From: Megaustenia siamemsis
Taxonomy: Eukaryota; Mollusca; Gastropoda; Stylommatophora; Ariophantidae
Length of the DNA: 64,000 nt
Reading direction: 5' to 3'
Assembly: GCA_032433765.1 (NCBI GenBank)
Contig: JAVIAB010000092.1
Coordinates: 67,217,666 to 67,281,665 of the forward strand
A program made the translations under genes and the position numbers. Below, piece after piece: positions 62,936 through 64,000 of the stretch. Within the stretch, counting starts at the first letter, position 1. Each line of letters starts with the position of its first letter. Under the pieces are notes generated by a model, which made no database searches, was not told the origin of the DNA, and saw nothing but the letters and a program-made list of their open reading frames with translations.

Positions 62936-63111
62936 CTGTCAAAGATAATTAGAAATAAACTTTTTTAGAGCCTGTGATTAAAATGAAACTATGAATGTAA
63001 CAATACAATATATGGCAGCTGGCAGAATAGTGTATTTGTCAGTATATTATATGACAGTGAATTAACAAGTGCTATTTATGCTAAAATAGTATTAATATTA
63101 ATTATTAATTC

Positions 63112-64000
63112 ATCATCATCATCAAGTACTGGGCCTGCTGGCGTAGGTGATCATGTCTCTCCACAACTTTCGATCTCGGCAGCTATTTATCATTTCTGTT
63201 GTTGACCTTCTGCCAAGCCATTCTCTTAAGCTGTCTGTTATTTTTTCTCTTTGCTTCCCTTTATCTCTTCGTCCCTCAATTTTTCCAGTTGTTACAATAT
63301 ATTCCAGTTGTTTCAATTTCATTACATGGCCAAAAAATGATGATTGTTTCTTCCTAATATTGGAAATTAGCTCTCTGTTTGCTTTGACCTCTTTCAGAAC
63401 ATCTTCATTACTCTTCTTAGCTGTCCATGGTACTCTCAACATTCTTCTGTAAAACCACATTTCTACAGACTCCAGTGATTTTCTTGTCTGTTGACCCAAT
63501 TGTTATTCCAGGCATGCCCCTTGTGGATCTTAAAATAATCTCACTATAAATATTAAGCAAATCTGGTGACAGCACACAACCTTGTCTAACACCCCGTTTT
63601 ATTTGGAGCTTTACTTTGTCAAATGCCTTGGTGTAATCTTTGAAACATAGGTATAGATCTGTTTTCACCTCTATGGCTCTTTCTACTAAAGATCTTATGA
63701 TATAAATGGCATTGCTTGTTCCATTATCTCTAACAAAACCACACTGTTCATCGCTAATTTCTGGACTGATTTTGTTCCGCACTCTTCGCATGATGATTCT
63801 TAGTAATATCTTAGTCATATGGCTCATAAGGCTTATTGTGCGATGATCATCGCATTCAATAGCACTCAATTTCTTTGGTAGGGTGAATATTGATTTGAGC
63901 ATGTCGTCTGGTATATATCTGCTGTTGTAGATATCATTCAATATTTTTGTTATTATTTCTATTCCAAAATCACCCATGGCTTCAATCTCTTCTTTAGTTA
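63112..64000 (-). mobile_element. GAT-tailed LINE, subfamily A, extends past window edge
   Basis: 3' end at left (ATCATCATCATCAAGTACTG, 63112-63128). The minus strand encodes, in two frames, [68 protein letters not shown] joined directly to [19 protein letters not shown], then [40 protein letters not shown] and [14 protein letters not shown]. Two internal deletions remove about 45 residues before the GVRQGC motif and the whole YADD region up to the CESW/IGQQT segment. The polymerase is therefore dead. Confidence 0.87.

Noticed and set aside
1..64000. CRISPR arrays, bacterial operons, riboswitches or phage genes
   Set aside because: None present. The window has spliced genes, tRNA-derived SINEs and metazoan transposons, so it is eukaryotic nuclear DNA.

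Overview
This is a stretch of animal nuclear DNA, AT-rich, with one intron-rich protein gene and a dense load of decayed and recent transposable elements. No prokaryotic genes, rRNA or CRISPR array is visible. The element mix (tRNA-derived SINEs, RTE-like LINEs with TAGA tails, LINEs with GAT tails, a Penelope-like GIY-YIG element, mariner/IS630 transposons) suggests an invertebrate, most likely a lophotrochozoan such as a gastropod mollusc. That assignment is inference and is not proven by any single feature.

The host gene is on the minus strand. I reconstruct 28 coding exons of a focadhesin (FOCAD) orthologue between 62935 and 3496. All junctions use AG/GT sites and the reading phase is consistent from first to last. 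The exons give about 1531 residues of helical-repeat protein ending in a stop at 3496-3498. Vertebrate focadhesin has about 1800 residues, so the first ~270 residues and the promoter lie to the right of the window. Everything from 3579 to 62723 that is not exon is intron. Positions 1-3480 lie downstream of the gene.

The introns and 3' flank hold: (1) an RTE-like LINE family with four copies, one with a 485-codon open RT frame (10655-12238) and one near-identical 3' fragment (46725-47185); (2) a related set of LINEs ending in GAT repeats, in three subfamilies A, B and C, including a ~2-kb copy at 43012-45010 that is a mosaic of two subfamilies; (3) a Penelope-like element with a degenerate hammerhead-type motif (52380-53575) and tail fragments of a second such family; (4) two adjoining mariner-type transposase genes (13864-16220) meeting at an unusual junction; (5) a DD~83E IS630/Tc1/mariner element with an intact 465-codon frame resembling the Sailor group (28353-30469); (6) three tRNA-related SINE or SINE-like families, plus a separate short element whose 3' tail matches the RTE LINE and which has an 11-bp target duplication (59118-59409).

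Non-element structure worth attention: a 27/54-bp minisatellite with higher-order 216-bp organisation, open in both strands (33865-35600); a 76-bp near-perfect inverted repeat at 36215/36783; a ~58-bp inverted repeat at 40759/41574 with a perfect 32-bp palindrome beside it; and an unclassified ~330-bp repeat present at 37055 and 57180. The elements do not act together as a system. They are independent insertions that expanded the introns of one conserved gene.
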